Source: an uncultured Siphonobacter sp.
Lineage (GTDB): Bacteria; Bacteroidota; Bacteroidia; Cytophagales; Spirosomataceae
Length of the DNA: 64,000 nucleotides
NCBI GenBank assembly: GCA_913774715.1
Contig: CAJYHS010000005.1
Coordinates: forward strand, 20,024-84,023
Direction of reading: 5' to 3'
Part shown: piece after piece, positions 63,104-64,000 of the stretch
Position numbering within the stretch: the first letter of the stretch is position 1
Layout: the number at the start of each line of letters is the position of its first letter
Made by a program: the position numbers and the translations under genes
Notes under the pieces: generated by a model
The model's database searches: none
Seen by the model: the letters and a program-made list of their open reading frames with translations, nothing else
What the model was told of the DNA's origin: nothing

Positions 63104-63649
63104 ATGACCAATGCCATTTTAAAAACGCTGGCCTTGCTATTATTCGTGGCGGGGTCGGCTCAGGCTCAGCTCTTCATTACTCAAGCGGGAGAAAGCAGTT
63201 TTTTTTCGAAAACGCCCATGGAAAATATCTCGGCGGTTAACAAAAAAGCGGGAGCGGTACTGAATAGCCAAACGGGAGAATTAGCCGTACGAATGACCAT
63301 GACGGATTTTAATTTCCCGAATAAGCTCATGCAGGAACACTTCAACGAGAATTACGTGGAGTCTGAGAAGTATCCGTACGCTTTTTTTCGGGGAAAAATC
63401 CAGCCAATGCCCGATCTGAGTAAGTCGGGAACTTACGACGTATCAGCCGTGGGAACGTTTGATTTACACGGCGTAAAAAAAGAACGGACGCTTCCTGGCA
63501 AGTTAACCGTTCAGGGTGACAAGATTACCTTACAGGCCGATTTTCAGGTGGCCTTAGTCGATCATAAAATCGAAGTACCGAAGCTAGTTTTTGCTAAAAT
63601 CGCCGAAGTTATTGACGTAAAGAATCTGTTTACGCTGACGAAAAAATGA
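63104..63649 (+). CDS. YceI family lipocalin-like protein
   Basis: The 181-residue protein has a signal peptide ending GSAQAQ (about residue 21). The YceI fold is clear: FFSKTPMENISAVNKKAGAV, MQEHFNENYVESEKYPYAFF with the conserved Phe/Tyr pair, and a final strand set with GTFDLHGVKKERTLPG. YceI proteins bind isoprenoid quinones or polyprenols in the periplasm. The ATG at 63104 is chosen; a TTG at 63095 is in frame. It closes the sigma/Rieske/DUF5777 gene group. Confidence 0.93.
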   Translation: MTNAILKTLALLLFVAGSAQAQLFITQAGESSFFSKTPMENISAVNKKAGAVLNSQTGELAVRMTMTDFNFPNKLMQEHFNENYVESEKYPYAFFRGKIQPMPDLSKSGTYDVSAVGTFDLHGVKKERTLPGKLTVQGDKITLQADFQVALVDHKIEVPKLVFAKIAEVIDVKNLFTLTKK

Positions 63650-63693
63650 GGTAAGAAATAAGTTATTAAGTTCCAGATTTGTGGCTTATTATT

Positions 63694-63728
63694 AAAAAGT
63701 GGCTGGTGTATTTTACCAGCCACTTTTT
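63694..63728 (+). terminator. Terminator after the YceI gene
   Basis: Arms AAAAAGTGGCTGGT (63694-63707) and ACCAGCCACTTTTT (63715-63728) form a 14-bp perfect stem with a 7-nt loop and a T-run, 44 bp after the stop. Confidence 0.9.
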
Positions 63729-63882
63729 ATTTATGGAGTTCTAAGTACTCTTCCGTTATTGATCAAACCTACGCTCTTTCGCTTTCTAACCTCAAAATTA
63801 TTCTCCATTCCAGTAAGCGGATAGGCGTATTAGAAGTTCTATTTCAAATAGCCTTTCCTACCTTTACGGATTTCCCCTTTCC

Positions 63883-64000
63883 AACTGAAAACTGAAAACT
63901 GAAAACTGAAAACTGAAAACTGAAAACTGAAAACTGAAAACTGAAAACTGAAAACTGAAAACTGAAAACTGAAAACTGAAAACTGAAAACTGAAAACTGA
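63883..64000 (+). repeat. Perfect heptanucleotide tandem repeat, continues past window end
   Basis: The unit AACTGAA is repeated 16.9 times without any substitution from 63883 to the last base. Because 7 is not a multiple of 3, the plus strand has a TGA in every frame. The minus strand has no stop in any frame and would read Phe-Ser-Phe-Gln-Phe-Ser-Val repeatedly. The 233 bp between the YceI stop and the repeat contain only the terminator. Confidence 0.95.

Noticed and set aside
63883..64000. CRISPR array or repeat protein
   Set aside because: A 7-bp unit without spacers is not CRISPR. The open minus-strand frames come from the unit having no stop codon and have no start or gene context.
1..64000. 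tRNA, rRNA, riboswitch, insertion sequence or phage genes
   Set aside because: None was recognised by reading; a covariance-model search (Infernal) would be needed to exclude small RNAs.

Overview
The window comes from a Bacteroidota chromosome, most likely the order Cytophagales (Spirosoma/Siphonobacter-like). The evidence is protein-level: DUF4296 and DUF5777 families, M56 peptidases ending in a TonB-plug-like segment, Bacteroidota-type histone H1-like protein, GH92/GH2 pairs, many lipoproteins, almost no Shine-Dalgarno sequences and a few matches to the Bacteroidota -7 box TAnnTTTG. Base composition looks even (mid-40s % GC by eye). There is no integrase, transposase, plasmid or phage gene, no rRNA or tRNA that I can recognise, and no CRISPR array, so this reads as ordinary chromosome with a few accessory genes.

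Layout. 1-3600: end of a MoxR/DUF58-type operon (minus), then a DUF4296 lipoprotein and nuoABC (plus), cut off from the rest of complex I. 3.6-7.5 kb: a solitary 1301-residue DUF4011/superfamily 1 helicase. 7.9-15.3 kb: envelope glycan region with three GT2 glycosyltransferases, an acyltransferase-3 and two large polytopic membrane proteins. 15.4-17.4 kb: LemA and two TPM-domain proteins. 17.4-19.1 kb: BlaI/M56 pair. 19.4-26.6 kb: a 2-hydroxyacid dehydrogenase, SGNH hydrolase, MFS transporter, M16 protease and a lipoprotein, all minus. 26.8-28.0 kb: ExbB/ExbD. 28.3-30.9 kb: a beta-propeller dehydrogenase-like protein next to a cupredoxin-fusion protein. 31.4-33.8 kb: pyruvate kinase and a broken potassium channel. 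34.1-39.6 kb: CusCBA-type metal efflux. 39.8-47.7 kb: LpxR-like protein, GH92 mannosidase, frameshifted GH2 beta-mannosidase, alpha/beta hydrolase. 47.8-53 kb: PgeF, azurin, malate dehydrogenase, a 37-residue membrane peptide, MaoC dehydratase, H1-like protein and an AOS-family PLP enzyme. 53.4-58.1 kb: an anchored unknown protein, a D-apionate-lactonase-like protein, an M23 peptidase and a POT transporter. 58.2-59.5 kb: a cytochrome c lipoprotein and a broken NTF2-like gene. 59.7-63.6 kb: an ECF sigma factor with a protein that looks like a dual-membrane-spanning anti-sigma factor, then Rieske, DUF5777 barrel and YceI. The window ends inside a perfect heptanucleotide tandem repeat.

Most notable points. 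(1) The sigma factor overlaps a gene for one polypeptide with an anti-sigma-like N-terminus, one inner-membrane helix, a long low-complexity linker and a C-terminal outer-membrane barrel. (2) Three genes each carry one inactivating lesion with intact coding sequence on both sides: an amber codon just before the K+ channel selectivity filter, a one-base deletion in a GH2 beta-mannosidase, and an ochre codon in an NTF2-like gene. Either these are real, recent pseudogenes or the assembly carries small errors. (3) A heptamer repeat occurs at two places, on opposite strands. (4) Four inverted repeats are packed into one 277-bp convergent intergenic space. All calls come from reading the sequence; no database search was run.
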